Shown: in pieces, positions 1-11,699 of the stretch
Numbering within the stretch: the stretch's first letter is position 1
Layout: every line of letters starts with the position of its first letter
Source of the DNA: Orientallactaga sibirica
Taxonomy: Eukaryota; Chordata; Mammalia; Rodentia; Dipodidae
Length of the DNA stretch: 64,000 bases
Assembly (NCBI GenBank): GCA_036365145.1
Contig: JAEOAD010002183.1
Coordinates: 62,001-126,000 of the forward strand
Direction: 5' to 3'
Made by a program: the position numbers and the translations under genes
The notes under the pieces: model-generated
What the model was told of the DNA's origin: nothing
The model's input: the letters and a program-made list of their open reading frames with translations, nothing else
Database searches by the model: none

Positions 1-184
1 TGAGGTGTCCAAGTGCTGAACCCACCACAGCTTCTGCTATTATTTCCTTGTTTGCATTGTGGGTCTCTGTCACATTTGCATCAGCTGACTAGACCAGGAA
101 CAGACCTCTACCATCTGTGAGCTGGCTGGGCCTAGTACAATAGCTCTTGTTGCATAGCAAATTCCTTCAAATTAAACTATTCTT

Positions 185-405
185 GGCCTGGGGAGATGGC
201 TTAGTGGTTATGGCATTTGTCTGCAAAGCCAAAGGACCCTGGTTCAATTCCCCAGGACCCATGTAAGCCAGATGCACAAGGGTCCGCATGTGTCTGGAGT
301 TCATTTGCAGTGGCTGGAGGCCCTGACATGCCCATTTTTTCTATCTCTCTCTCCCTCTCTGTCTCTTTTTCTCTCAAATAAATAAACAAAAAAATTAAAA
401 AAAAA
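185..405 (+). mobile_element. B2-related SINE, full length
   Basis: A tRNA-derived retroposon, transcribed by RNA polymerase III and moved by L1 machinery. The tRNA-like head carries an A-box-like 'tggcttagtggtta' and a B-box-like 'ggttcaattcc'; the body has 'gtaagccagatgcacaag' and 'gcagtggctggaggcc'; the tail is a TC tract followed by AATAAA-type A-rich sequence, as in T+ class SINEs. This copy is the reference for the other B2-related entries in this annotation. The body differs from murine B2. Confidence 0.9.
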
Positions 406-407
406 TC

Positions 408-959
408 TTTCCTGAAGGGGAGAAGGAATCAGGAGGTCAATAAGACTGGGAGAATTAAAACTGATGACCTCCCCAAGGTTATATGGTAGTAAAGAACTGG
501 TGAGGGCAAACTTACCAATGTTAGTGGATCAATTTTCTCTGACTTGAAACATTCCTTCTTGAGGGTAGGAAGAAGTGAAGAGGTCAACAAGTCTGGGAGA
601 AAGATTGCAAGACCCCTTCCTAAGGTTATGTAAAGGACAAATAACTGCTTGGAAAGACATTCTCCCACCTGCTCGGCCCAGCTGCCTACAAGTCTGGGAC
701 TGGGCAAACTTCTTGATCTTGCCCAGTGTGCTCCAGAGATGCAGTTTCTGAGATCGGTTATGTTGGAATGGGTTCTTTGGTGATGTAGCTGCCTTTGAGC
801 CGTTCATTGCTCCTATAGGCAATCCCTGCTCTGTAAGCAACACCAAAATAAACTCATTGGTTCACAAAAACTGGTTTGATGTAGTCATGCTTTGTCTGTG
901 CCCTATTTGGGGTGAATAGATGTGTTTGTGTCTCCCCAGGGAAAAAGTTTCCTGTGACA
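408..959 (+). mobile_element. Solo LTR, unnamed ERV family (copy 1)
   Basis: Shares blocks in the same order with the sequence at 46350-46834: 'aaggttat' before an A-rich TATA-like stretch, 'agctgcct' after it, 'gctcctatagg', and near the end 'aatagatgt' then 'tctccccag', finishing in ...gtgaca. An AATAAA lies at about 847. The first half repeats itself at a spacing of about 140 bp (near 412 and near 552). No internal retroviral region is attached, so it looks like a solo LTR. I could not name the family. Confidence 0.55.
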
Positions 960-1530
960 GCTCTACACAAGAGCCTACCATATACATAAGAACTGGTGAG
1001 CTTGGGCAGTTTCTTTTGGGAGAAGCTTGAGTGAAAGAGCTATGAAGTCAACAGAGTGCAGATTGATGCAGGTCTGGAGAAAGAGCCTGAAGGCTGGTGC
1101 AGAAACATGAAACACCATGCCACAGGCAAGTAGAAAACATGGAGTGCAGGAGGAATGAGAGCAGAAAAGGAGAGGGAGGACAAAGCTGATGTCAAAACAG
1201 CAAAAGAAAGCAGGGGACAGGAAAAACTGGTGTAGGAGCTGAAGCATAAGCTTGGCCCAGAAATAAAATTTCTGTTCCTGCCCTCAAGCTATTGTCAAAC
1301 CATCAGAGCTGGTGTTATGTGCTGTGTGAATGAATGGCTTCCCAGTTCTCCACAACCTCCAGCTTTTTGAAACAGCGTTCAGTTTTTCATTTTTCCCTTT
1401 GTTTAATCTATCAACTGAAGTACTCTGAGCCCATTCAATTTCCACATGTGAAAGAACCTAACATGAATGATATCCTCAAAATGAGGCAAGGAAAGAATAA
1501 TAGAAAAAATCACAAGTAAAATGTGAACTC
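960..1530. other. Unique sequence, no feature recognised
   Basis: A mixed-composition stretch with no recognised repeat. Short frames on either strand are unremarkable. Confidence 0.5.
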
Positions 1531-1888
1531 ATGGGGAAGGGAAGAGGGCTCAGAGGATAAAGCGCCACTCAAGCCTGAGTGCCTGAGTTCAATTCCCAGA
1601 CTGCCGCATAAAAAGCCAGAAACTGGCAGGATTCTGTAATCCCAGCACGTTGATGGAGGTAAACACGAGAGAAAGTTCCAGAAGCTTGTGGTAAGCACAG
1701 CAAAGAACAGAAACAGCAAGAACAAGAAAAACCCATCCTCAAAGAAGATGGAAGTGAGGACCAACTCTCCAAAGTGGTCCTCTGACCTTCAAACACATGC
1801 TGTGGCACATGTGTGCCCTCGCCCCCACACAAAGACACAGATTGCACACAGACACACACGCACACACTAAAAAAATAAACTCTCAAAA
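1531..1888 (+). mobile_element. B4-family SINE
   Basis: A tRNA-like head ('gagggctcagaggataaagcg', 'gagttcaattcccag') is followed by a B1-like middle ('tgtaatcccagca') and a tail running through 'gtcctctgaccttcaaacac' into a CA-rich stretch and AATAAA. That order is the ID-B1 dimer organisation of rodent B4/RSINE elements. Clearly diverged. Confidence 0.7.
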
Positions 1889-2700
1889 ACTATGAAGTTA
1901 CAGATTTGACACTGAGGTGGTATTTTCATTCAAATGCTGTATGCCAGGTAATATATTTTGGTGTTTTCCAAACAGAGAAAGATTTTGGAAGGCAGTTTTG
2001 GAAAGCATAATACTTATTTTCTTCCTAGGTTTGGGAGCTGGACCACCCAGAAAGTAATTAGGTGGCTAGTCCTTGGACTTTTGGAAGTAATAGCAAAAGA
2101 AGAAGGTTGCCCCAACAACCTGATCTAGTGTTGTAATGAAGAGCTTCCCATATCATGTTATAGAATTTGGATTCCTTTGTCCCCATGGACTTGTCGCAAT
2201 TTGTATATGGTTGCCTGTCTCTTTTCTGATGCTCGGTGTTTCTTACTGCTTCCATCTGGGTTGCTGGGCTAGTGTGCTTAAAACTCCTGTCTGAGGTCCC
2301 ATGCTGGGGGTTCTGTGGAGTGAACAATGCAGTCTTCACACGTTGTGCATTCCACTTTACGTGCTGCCGTCTTTGAGTCAGGCTCAGCTCCTCACAGGCT
2401 AAAACATGGCTTTGTGGTTTTGCTTAGTTGAGTGCCCTTTAGCAGTTGAAGGAAGTTATTTGCATTTATTAACTATATTAGAAACAAAGTTCATACTCCT
2501 GTGGCAATACATGGTTCATCTCTCCCTACTGAGACAAAATATCTTCTTGATTAGTAATGGTGCCATTGCTGATGTGCCTCATTACATTTTAGAGGTTCAA
2601 CAACTCTTTTCAAGGTGAGCACAAAAGTAAGAAATACTAATTTCTAGAAGTTATCATAAAAACCAAAGTGAAAGAGTGCTGTTAATAATTTGAAATATTT
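1889..2700. other. Unique sequence, no feature recognised
   Basis: Contains two chance frames (93 codons on minus, 70 on plus) with no protein-like composition. No repeat seen. Confidence 0.5.
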
Positions 2701-2900
2701 GGGGTAGAGGGGAGTGGCATATACTTCAGTTTGTACAGTGCTTGCCTTGAAAACATGGGGACCCGATCTTCAGAATCCATGTTAATCTATGACGTGATAG
2801 TCCACTCTTGTAATCCTGACAATGAGGAGAGGGCTGCGTTTGCTGGCCAGCCAGTGTAGCTTACTTGGTGAATTCCAGACTAAAGAGAGAAAATGATGTG
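2701..2900 (+). mobile_element. B4-family SINE, old and diverged
   Basis: Weak but ordered match: a tRNA-like head with 'acagtgcttgccttgaaaac', then 'tgtaatcctgacaatgagga', then a B1-like 'ggtgaattccagac'. The A-tail is decayed. Confidence 0.5.
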
Positions 2901-2994
2901 AGATTTGAGCTCTTAGTGAGATTAGAACTCCAACCTAAGTCTTTATTTATGTTCAATAAAGAATTGGAAGACATAGACATGAAGGATAAAATTA

Positions 2995-3315
2995 TTAAAA
3001 GTTTATTTTAAAAAATATAGGTAAGAGAAGGAAAGCTCCCAAGCTGAGAAGCTGGGTACAACTTGTCACATGGCAGGCCAATTTGGGCTTCTTTATCATG
3101 TTGAAAATGAGAATTAAGAGGCATTTAGTTGGGATTTGTCTCATAATCAGGTTTCGGTGATAATAGAGATTCCGACTGGTTGGTGGACACACAGATAAAG
3201 GTGCGCAGACTTAGAATGGAGCCCAACAACCTGGGAAGAGGTGGAATCACAGATACGTGGAAAGCTTGCAAAAGCTCTTCAAGGTTAAGGACTGGAACGT
3301 GACTCTGAGTGGCCA
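2995..3315 (-). mobile_element. Possible LTR fragment
   Basis: On the plus strand it opens with 'gtttattttaaaaaatatag' followed by 'gagaaggaaagctcccaag', the look of the 3' end of a rodent LTR read backwards. No second copy in the window supports it, so this is only a suggestion. Confidence 0.2.
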
Positions 3316-4467
3316 TTTCTAGTCTGGCCAGGATAGGGTGGTATCCATGTATCCATCCTTGGGTTCCTGACTGACCACTTATAAAAAATGACCTTGATCT
3401 TATTCTCTATCAATCTTGTCTCTAAAAAGGTGTGTGATGCCTGAAAAACACACTCGAGGCTTCTCTTTGCTCATTCCTTATCTCTAAGGTGTTACCAGAA
3501 ATGAGCTGAATTTAACCAAGTGAAATAATAAGCAATTTAACTGTAGAAGACACAGACAAGGTGACAAATGGGATTCATGTTTTCTCCTGTTTTCTTTTGC
3601 CTTCCTCTCATTTATAGGAGAAATATTCACATATTTTATGCTTTTGAAGAAATAATTATAGTAATCAGAATTTGACTTTTTATGAGTTATAAATTTTGAG
3701 AAGCTGTTTATTCCTGCTGGCATCAATATCATTTTAAACTAATAAGCATCTTTAATCTACCAATTAGACAACACATATCCAATGACACAGATCTGTATTC
3801 TCATGTATTTAATCATTTTGAATGTGCAGGAATTGACAATGTAGACTACCACAGATGTGAGTTATATATACAAAGCCATAAGGAAGGGTGTATTTCAAAG
3901 GTGTGTGTTTTGAAAATGTGTGTTTTGTTTTTCCTGGGCACTTTATTCTTTCCAATCATATCACAGATTGGGTAACTGAGGACTTTGATTAAGGTGCAAA
4001 GGAAGTTCTTATCACTCCAACGAAGGCATGCAAAGAACCAAGAACCAGAGCTCAGGGTGAAGTGGCCTTCACCTTTTGTGCCAGGACAAAGGGAATTAGT
4101 AACACTCAAATGAGGAACTTGCATTTGTATCCAGTTTCCACAAATAAAGCTACTTCCTGTATTATAACCATTTTCTCAATGATTACTTTAAAACTCATTT
4201 TCAATGCTACTTCCTTCCATCAAAAAAATTTAGAACATGCCCTCATACTTAAAAAGAAATATATAACTTTGATACATAGTTTTTTTTCAGTGATTTTTAT
4301 TTTGATTACCTGTAAAACTACAAGGGCAAACATCTCATAAATACCATGGCATTTGAGTGAAGGCGGAGAAAGGAGATCTTTGTACCGAGAGTGGCGTCTC
4401 AAAGGCCAACCCTGCTGTGTTTGACACACCTGAGCTACATTTAATGCTTTTCCCCTGCCAAGGAGGT
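3316..4467. other. Unique AT-rich sequence, no feature recognised
   Basis: AT-rich with scattered T-runs and A-runs. No repeat family or coding signal recognised. Confidence 0.5.
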
Positions 4468-4556
4468 GACCTCAGACTCACTTTCTGAAAAATAAAACTT
4501 GTAGGTGATCTCTGAAGTCCCTTTTAGCTATACATTCCTAGGACTCTGTAAGTAGT
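4468..4556 (+). mobile_element. MIR-like SINE tail
   Basis: Reads 'actttctgaaaaataaaact' then 'aggtgatctctgaagtccc' and 'cattcctaggactctg', the typical end of an ancient CORE-SINE ('...tctaaggtcccttccagctc...'). Short and old; could instead be a related mammalian SINE. Confidence 0.5.
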
Positions 4557-5067
4557 TTTCATTTTCACTCTTTATTTAGCCCTTTTGTGTGTGTGTGGTT
4601 TTCAGTGAGTTGCTCAATCTATTTCTCCAAATACCGTTTCTCCCTTGAAACAGCAGTATGACTTGTAGGTTTTTTCTGACAGGAAAATGATCAAATACTA
4701 GAAATAGAGGTAGCAGGATGCCTAAAGCATCTTGAGCCTGGGCACACAGGACATTGTCTAGCAGACTTTCAGAGGATTATTCTGTCTAAGAAGTCTGTAC
4801 CTTCAGCTGGGGCCTGCTGACTGGACTATTATACCACTGTAAAAAGACAGAAGCTATAGAAAATCAAGAGTCATGAACATATATCTTATCTGGTAAGTAT
4901 ATACACAACATCTGACCTATAGAAAGGATTATACTAAACATTATATTTGATTGTCTTGAAAGATAGTTTGCATTTATTAGCAAGCTTTGACTTTCCTCAT
5001 TGCTTGGTCTTCAAATTCATTGACGACTTATTGGTTTCCCCTTTAAATAAGCAGATAAGGAAAACAA
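4557..5067. other. Unique sequence, no feature recognised
   Basis: No recognised repeat. 'gtgtgtgtg' near 4590 is just outside a short T-rich stretch. Confidence 0.5.
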
Positions 5068-5206
5068 GCCTGGCATGGTGGTGCACACCTTTAATCCCAG
5101 CACTTAGGAGACGGAGGTAGAAGGATTGCTATGAGTTTGAGGTCAGCCTGAGACTACATAGTGAATTCCAGGTCATCATGTGCTAGAGCAAGACCCTACC
5201 TTGAAA
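5068..5206 (+). mobile_element. B1 SINE
   Basis: 7SL-derived rodent SINE: 'gcctggcatggtggtgcac', 'tttaatcccagcactta', 'gagttgtgaggtcagcc'-type middle, and the 'cctgagactacatagtgaat' segment shared by all young B1 copies here. The tail grades into the adjoining AAAC microsatellite. Confidence 0.9.
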
Positions 5207-5245
5207 ACAAACAAACAAACAAACAAACAAACAAACAAACAAACA
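5207..5245 (+). repeat. (AAAC)n microsatellite in a B1 tail
   Basis: About nine tetranucleotide units grown from the A-tail of the preceding B1. Length is likely to vary between individuals. Confidence 0.95.
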
Positions 5246-6089
5246 ACAATAACAAAGAAAATAAGGAAAACATTTGACTTGAGTTGAATTCATTTAAGAC
5301 TACTCATTCATATCATTTTACAAATTTTACTTGAGCAATAACTTCATTAGTAACGTGTGGGGGGTGTGGTGTGTTGCACATATGTGTGGCTGAGACTAAG
5401 AAAGTGTAATTACTACAAACTCCCTTGCTCATTTGTTCACATTCATAACCACAAATAATCAGCTGCCCCCACTGGGCTTTAGTGGTATCCACATTAACTC
5501 AATGTATTTTGTCTAATTTGGAAAGTTCATCATAGCCTAGGTGAATTGCTTTGCAGCTTTATAAGGTTCAAGAGAGACCATAGAAGCTGGCATTTAATGT
5601 AATTATAGAATGATTACCATGTGTAAAAAAACATTCTGAGCCTTCTGAACATAAAGAAACTGGAACAAAACCTGTCTTCGAACGAGATGGAGGTTAGGAA
5701 ATGGCTAATTGGTTTAATTGTGGTTTTCTCCCACTCGGGGTGTTCAGTCCTTGAACCTTGTCTTCCCCTGCATGAGGAGTCTGTCCAGTAGAATCATGTC
5801 AGTGGGGGATGCTATGCCATGAGGTACTGATATGAAATGGTTGGTATTATCTGAATTTGAACAATCTGAGAAATAATTGTAGTTCCAGTGTGGAAATCTT
5901 GATGCTCATGCTTATATCAAATAATGTAATTCCAATTCAGTATTAGTCTTTTATTAATTTCATGAGGCTTTAACCTCTGTTTCTGGTACAGGTTTTCAAA
6001 TAAATGAGAATGAGACAATTACCCACATATATTTTAGAATCAGAGACATGACAAAAGAGTAATAATCACATCTTGAGTCCTTTGCCCTC
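5246..6089. other. Unique sequence, no feature recognised
   Basis: A short purine/TG patch ('gtgtggggggtgtggtgtg', about 5356) is the only low-complexity spot. No coding signal. Confidence 0.5.
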
Positions 6090-6197
6090 TTTTCTTAAGA
6101 TAGTAATTAGCTCACACTGGCTTTAAACTCCCAATCCTCCTGCCTCCCCTACCAAGTGAGAGCTGAGATGAGAAGCACACACCACCATGCTTGGTTC
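6090..6197 (-). mobile_element. B1 SINE fragment, diverged
   Basis: Reverse complement of B1: 'actggctttaaactccc', 'aatcctcctgcctcccc', 'acaccaccatgcttgg'. The 3' end of the element is decayed; an old copy. Confidence 0.7.
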
Positions 6198-6419
6198 TGA
6201 TCCCATTTTAAGTTAGTACAATTTCCAGTCTCCTTAAATATATGTAAATACACTGTGCTTCCCATCTGATCTTTATTCATACTTTCTTGCCTACCTGGAG
6301 GGTAGTCATGAAATAAAAATTAACCTCCCAAACCATAATTCACTTTTAGCTAATAGGATTTCGATTCACATATTTAGGACTATTACTGAAATAAAAACCT
6401 CATGTAGCAAACAGCTTCA

Positions 6420-6764
6420 GGTTCGCTGAGATGAACTTCCAGACCAGGCACAGTTATGGAGGAAGGGATATTATTTATTGAAGCTTACAGATCCAGAGGA
6501 AGTTCCACAACAGCAGAAGAAGCTGGCCTTTCTTCACAGGACCAGGCAAGAGAGCAAAGCCAACCAGCCACACAGCACACTGAGCAAAACTACAGCCCAA
6601 AGTCCAGCACACTTCAGGAACTCCTGCTAGGCACACTTTGCATATCTTTACAATGGAATCTCAAACCCACCTCCACACAGGCCCCCAGGAAGGTGATTGT
6701 AGATGCAAACTATAAAGTAATAAAACATTGAATATATTGGGGACCATATATTCAAACTACCATA
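6420..6764 (-). mobile_element. MaLR (MT-like) solo LTR
   Basis: Read on the minus strand it starts 'tatggtagtttgaatatatg', matching the start of the LTR at 62290 (tgtggtagtttgaatgtatg), and ends through 'aataaataatatccc'-like sequence to a '...ctcatctcagcg' region. Also aligns with 18022-18386. Non-autonomous ERVL-related element, no internal part. Confidence 0.7.
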
Positions 6765-8389
6765 CCTCATAAAGCCATTTCCATCATGGAAAAGAGATAG
6801 TGAGTAGGTAGGCAAGAAATATAGTTTATTTTACTGGTCATCAATTATAATGGGTTCTATAAATTGGATAATTATAAAAAACATAACAAATTGGACTTGT
6901 GAAAACAACGTTTGTGCAAGTTGATTTTCTGTTACATGTTGTTGTGAAGTCTAACAACATGATGTGGATTGTGTTAACCTGATTTTTACCTGGATAGAGC
7001 AGAAAACAGTGGATCTCTCCCCCTCCTCTTTCATTTCTGAGAACTTGCAGTGTTTTTGGTTATCATACACGTCTGTGATCACAAAACCATGATCACCGGG
7101 CAGGCAGAATAGGAGTGTGGGGAGAATTCCTTGTCATCAGGAAGCAGCTGGTCCCTAGAGTTGTGCACTGATAACTTGTACAGGTGTATCTTTCAAGTCC
7201 AGTTGTTGCTAAGCTTAGCACTGAGAGTCAGACTTCAAGCAGAATGGAAATGTGGTCCTCCTTGGGATGGCGAGATCTCAGAGACTCCTGTGTTGAGTAC
7301 TTCAATAAGCCGACATCTTTTACCCATCAGTGTGCAAGACTGGCTCACGCTAGCTCCTAAGGAGATGAAAGATGATGGTAAACATCCCTTGGGCAAAATG
7401 CATTCCTCCTTGATGCAGGCTGAAAAATAATTTGCTCTGGGCAACACTAGGAGCCCAGATACATAGCCAGGAATTTTACTTTCCACTCTCAAAACTGTAA
7501 GGAAGTACCACAGAGACAAAAAGACACCCTGCCACACATGTACTACTTCCCCCACCAATGGAGAAATATTCAGGGTACAGTCTACAATGGTGTGGCTAAT
7601 CCGTTAGCCCCTTGCGATGGTATTGGTAAGCAGTTTGCCCTCTGGTTAATAAAATGTGGAGGTTCTGAAGTCCCTAACCATGAGCTTTCTGCAAGGCCTC
7701 TGACCCTGCACCAGTCTTCTCTTAAAGGAAAGCAATTTGTATTCTTTGCCAGTGTCTGTTGACAGCTCTCTGTCAATCACTCTCCCTCTGAGACAGCCAC
7801 CCACTAGATCATCCATAGAATTAAAAACATCAGCAACATCCTCTTCCTCCCTGATGGGAAATTTTGTTGTAATTTGTTGCTTTGATCTAAAAACAGGGAA
7901 AAGAAAATGAGGGAAGGGGAAGGTGAGAAAGAGCATTTTATTTGATTATTACAATTAGTTGAGTCCAGCTAATGGAGGTTTTACATGTTCTTTTCTCTTT
8001 TCTTTTTTGACATCTGTGCAAGATTGACTCTAGCTGCTACAGAAAATAATTATGGGGCTATCCTCAATGATATAGGATATTGATTTGCCTCCTCAAAGTA
8101 GTAAATTCTTAGTGACAGGAATTATCTTCTGTCAATTTCTTTTGTACAATGCCTAGCATGCGACTAGACACATAAAACAATTTTGGATATATGTTTTGAT
8201 TTGAATTATATTAATATGATATATGATATTTATATGACTTAGAAGAAGTTTTTGAACTTTGTTATTTTATTGCCTGACAAAGAAGCATAAATAATTATGA
8301 GTAAAATATTGTAAATAAACTTACTCGTGTCAGAGAACTTTCAGTTATATTAATTTATGCAGACCAATTAATACATAATGCCTGAGAGT
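6765..8389. other. Unique sequence, no feature recognised
   Basis: One of the longer repeat-free stretches. Frames of 99 (plus) and 107 (minus) codons overlap near 7235-7430 but share no recognisable domain. The last 200 bp are very AT-rich ('attatattaatatgatatat'). Confidence 0.45.
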
Positions 8390-8736
8390 TGATATAATAG
8401 TAACCTTGTTGTTGCTGACATGAAACAACTGACCAGAAGCAGCTCATGAGAGGAAAAGTTTTATTTCAGCTTACAGTTTCAATGGGAAGTTTCATCATGG
8501 TGAGATAAGCATGGAAAGAGCAAGAAGCTGGCTCTCTTCATCACATACAAGCAGGAATGAAGCAGCAAGAGTGAGCTAGCTATCATTGACAAGGGACCTG
8601 GATCATAAAGTCCCAAAGACCATCTCTAATGACACACCTCCTTCAAGGTTCTACTTCCCAAAGGCTCCATTAGCTGGGGATTAAGTATGAGGCTTAATCA
8701 GAAACATATGAGGCATTTGACATTCAAAATACCACA
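8390..8736 (-). mobile_element. MaLR (MT-like) solo LTR
   Basis: Minus strand starts 'tgtggtattttgaatgtcaa' and ends at the complement of 'tgatataatagtaacc', giving TG...CA ends. Plus-strand landmarks: 'gttgttgctgacatgaaaca', 'agcagctcatgagaggaaa', 'ttttatttcagcttacag'. These match MT-type LTRs ('...agctgaaataaac...'). Confidence 0.75.
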
Positions 8737-8939
8737 GTAGGTGATCAGTGGAGTGGTTGTAAATATCTTTACCATTATTAGTATACATTTAAAATGCTAG
8801 GATTAGCCTTAAGAAATTATAGTTAGGCCTAATGCCATATGTTGATCTAAAGATGAGGGAACCTAAGATCTGGCCCTGCATTCTGGAGGAGAAAAAAGCA
8901 GCTCAGAGGAAGAAGGCTGATAAAAATGAATGGCTTCAT

Positions 8940-9160
8940 GGGCTGGAGAGATGGCTTAGCAGTTAAGGTGATTGCCTGTAACCTAAGGACCCATGTTCGA
9001 CTCTCTAGATCCCACATAAGCCAGATGCACAAAGGTGAGGCAAGCACAAGGCAGCACATGCCCACTAGGTGGTGCAAGTGTCTAGAGTTGGATTGCAGTG
9101 GCTGAGGCCCTGGTGCACCAATTCTGTCTCTCCCTCCCTCTCTCTCTAAAAAATTTTTTT
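8940..9160 (+). mobile_element. B2-related SINE, long-body variant
   Basis: Standard tRNA-like head ('ggctggagagatggcttagc') but the body carries extra bases after 'agccagatgcacaaagg', as in the copies at 22435 and 54390. Flanked by a perfect 16-bp target-site duplication, 'aaaatgaatggcttca', at 8923-8938 and 9161-9176. Confidence 0.92.
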
Positions 9161-9176
9161 AAAATGAATGGCTTCA

Positions 9177-10070
9177 ATGCATTAGGTAATAATATATGCC
9201 CTTTACATTCAAGTAGTCTTCAAAGTAGCATATAACATACTAACACCCCAGTACTTTAGTTAGTAAGCTAAGGCCTAGGGCTCTACAACTAAGTAAAGAG
9301 GCTGATCCCTATGAATCTAAGCTATGAATCTACTCTAAATCATAATTTTCCCCTCTGCATTTATTGAATGAAAAGAAGGTCTCTAAAACAACAAACATAA
9401 AATGCTTCTCCCTCGTGTATTTTTACTTCTTGGTAGTTCCAACCTTGTCAATACTCACCCACTGCCAAAAGACAAGTGTTTGAACTCATGGGTGTAAGAC
9501 TGCAATACTGGCCATTATTAATGGAGGAGAATATTCCCCACCAGGTACAGATAAAGAGAGCTTCAGTAACAAAACAGACACACATGAAAATGTCATGATG
9601 AAGTCTAGTATTTTCTATAATTAACATATGCTTGTAATATGCTAAAAATAAAAAAGTAAATAACCTCTCATGGTGAGAGGGTGCCCAGATTAGCCAACTC
9701 ATGCCCATCAATGTACATCAGCTTTCTGTGTTAGAATAGGATTTATTATATGTTTTTATCATCTCTTTGGTTTCAAATTATGACAGTACCAAGACCCACA
9801 CTCCAACTATATTAGAACTAGAAGATCATGTATTGTTGCTAATTAGAATTAGGAAATAGCATTCTAAGTGACCACACATCACATATATAAATTGCACCTT
9901 TTTACAGGCAGAAAAACAATATTGCTCATATTTTGGGTTCATCCTAATAACTAGGTGAGAGGTTCATTGAGGGTAGGACCCATGTCTTACCTTTATAAAG
10001 ACCTGTCTTCCACGAGCTGACCCAGTGCTCATTCGTGGTTAACACTCAAAATTTTACTAGGTGATTGGAT
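9177..10070. other. Unique sequence, no feature recognised
   Basis: AT-rich; an 87-codon minus frame around 9448-9711 has no recognisable content. No repeat seen. Confidence 0.5.
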
Positions 10071-10085
10071 CACCAGTGGATTTTA

Positions 10086-10326
10086 AAATTTTTTTATATT
10101 CATTTATTTATTTGAGAGAGAGAGAGACAGAGAGGCAGAGATAGATAGAGAGAGAGACACACACACACAGAGAAAAATGGGTGCACCAGGGCCTATAGCC
10201 ACTGCAAATGAACTACAGACGTATGTGCCACCTTGTGCATCTGGTTTACGTGGGTCCTGGGGAATCAAACTAAGGTCCTTTGGCTTTGCAGGCAAGCACC
10301 TTACCTGCTAAGCCATCTCTTCAGCC
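10086..10326 (-). mobile_element. B2-related SINE
   Basis: Reverse complement of the full element, with GA, GATA and CA microsatellite growth in the pyrimidine-tract region. A 15-bp target-site duplication, 'caccagtggatttta', lies at 10071-10085 and 10327-10341. Confidence 0.92.
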
Positions 10327-10626
10327 CACCAGTGGATTTTATTAGATAAATTTCTTACCTAAGAAGGATTTCTTTTTCCTTTTGTCTTTCAATCCTCAGA
10401 CTGTTTCACTACCATACTCAGGGGACTGTATATGTTTCACTCAGGAAACATCAAAAGGCAATGTAGAGTGTTTTATAGTCTCCCAAATGTCCTGCTATCT
10501 TCGTTTAATGGGCACTATGGGGATACTCATTTCTTAGTATTTATCTGTCACTGCAACAATACTATACTTCTTATTGATAATAAATTGGCAATTTTCATAA
10601 CTTGACCTTTGACTTTAAAATTATTT

Positions 10627-10829
10627 TGGGGACTAGAGAGATGGTTCAGTGGGTAACAGCACTTTCTGTACAAGCATAAGGACCAGAGTTGAGCCTCAGC
10701 ACACATGTAAAAAATCCAAGCATGGCTGTACCTGTCTGTATCCCCAATGCTGTGGCACTGGGTAATTGAATCCAGGTCACCAGGCTTTGCAAGCAAGTGC
10801 CTTTAACTGCAGAGCCAATCTCTCCAGCC
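10627..10829. mobile_element. Head-to-head composite of two tRNA-derived SINE pieces
   Basis: The left part (to about 10752) is a plus-strand B4-type head ('ggttcagtgggtaacagca', 'tccaagcatggctgtacc'). The right part is the minus-strand head of a B2-related SINE ('tttgcaagcaagtgccttta', 'ccaatctctccagccc'). The two meet without their tails, so a deletion or template switch joined them. Confidence 0.65.
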
Positions 10830-10967
10830 CTTCCCTTGTTTCCACTTAGAAACTTTGCAGTCAGTTATGAGCACAGTCAGAGCTATGTCAGTGGTTCAGT
10901 GGTTGCTTAATACTCCACTCATTCCACTTAAAGAGAGCCACATATCACTTCTCACTAGGGTATTCAG

Positions 10968-11058
10968 GTGTATTTGGCTTACATGGGTCCTGGAGAATTA
11001 AACGCGGGTCCTTTGGCTTTGTAGGCAAGCTCCTTAACCATTAACCATCTCTCTAGCC
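10968..11058 (-). mobile_element. B2-related SINE head fragment
   Basis: Only the tRNA-like half is present: 'ttacatgggtcctggagaat', 'cctttggctttgtaggcaag', 'catctctctagcc'. The body and tail are missing. Confidence 0.8.
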
Positions 11059-11282
11059 ATCATTTTTTTATTTTGGGGGAATCTTTCTCTAGGTGAAACT
11101 TTCAATTTTTACATAAACTTGCTTTTTTAAGTTTATAAAATTGAATGTGCCAATCTTTAAAAAATAGTTGCTCGACATTATGTCATACTAGACAGTATGT
11201 ACTCAAGACTATAAAACAAAAATACAAAGAAAATAATTCTCATATTTTTGTTTAGGCTATTTATACTTTCTGAATTTGTTTT

Positions 11283-11470
11283 CTTTTTTAGAGAGAGAAA
11301 GTGGGAGGTAGAGAGAGAGATGGTCATTCCAGGGCCTCTAGTCCCTGCCAACAAACTCTATACACATGTGTCACCTTAAGCATCTGGTTTTCATGAGTCC
11401 TGGGAAATTGAACCTGGGTTCTTTGGCTTTGCAGGCAAATGCCTTAACCACTAAGCCCTCTCTCCAGCCC
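11283..11470 (-). mobile_element. B2-related SINE
   Basis: Complete minus-strand copy from GA-rich tail to 'ctctctccagccc'. The flanks carry a probable target-site duplication, 'ctttctgaattt', at about 11270 and just after the head near 11473. Confidence 0.9.
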
Positions 11471-11699
11471 TTCTTTCTGAATTTTGAGATGAGACTATTC
11501 ACATATAATTTTAATAGTTTATCTTTCATATCTTTGGAGGATTTAGGTTTGTTTTGCCATTATTTTTTAATACTAAGAGGTAAAAAGATATGCACATGCC
11601 AACCCAGCTATATCTAAATTCTCTATTCCCTTTTATCTACTCATTACCTCTACTTCCTCATACATATGAGAGCATATATATTGAATTTTTTCAATGTAA

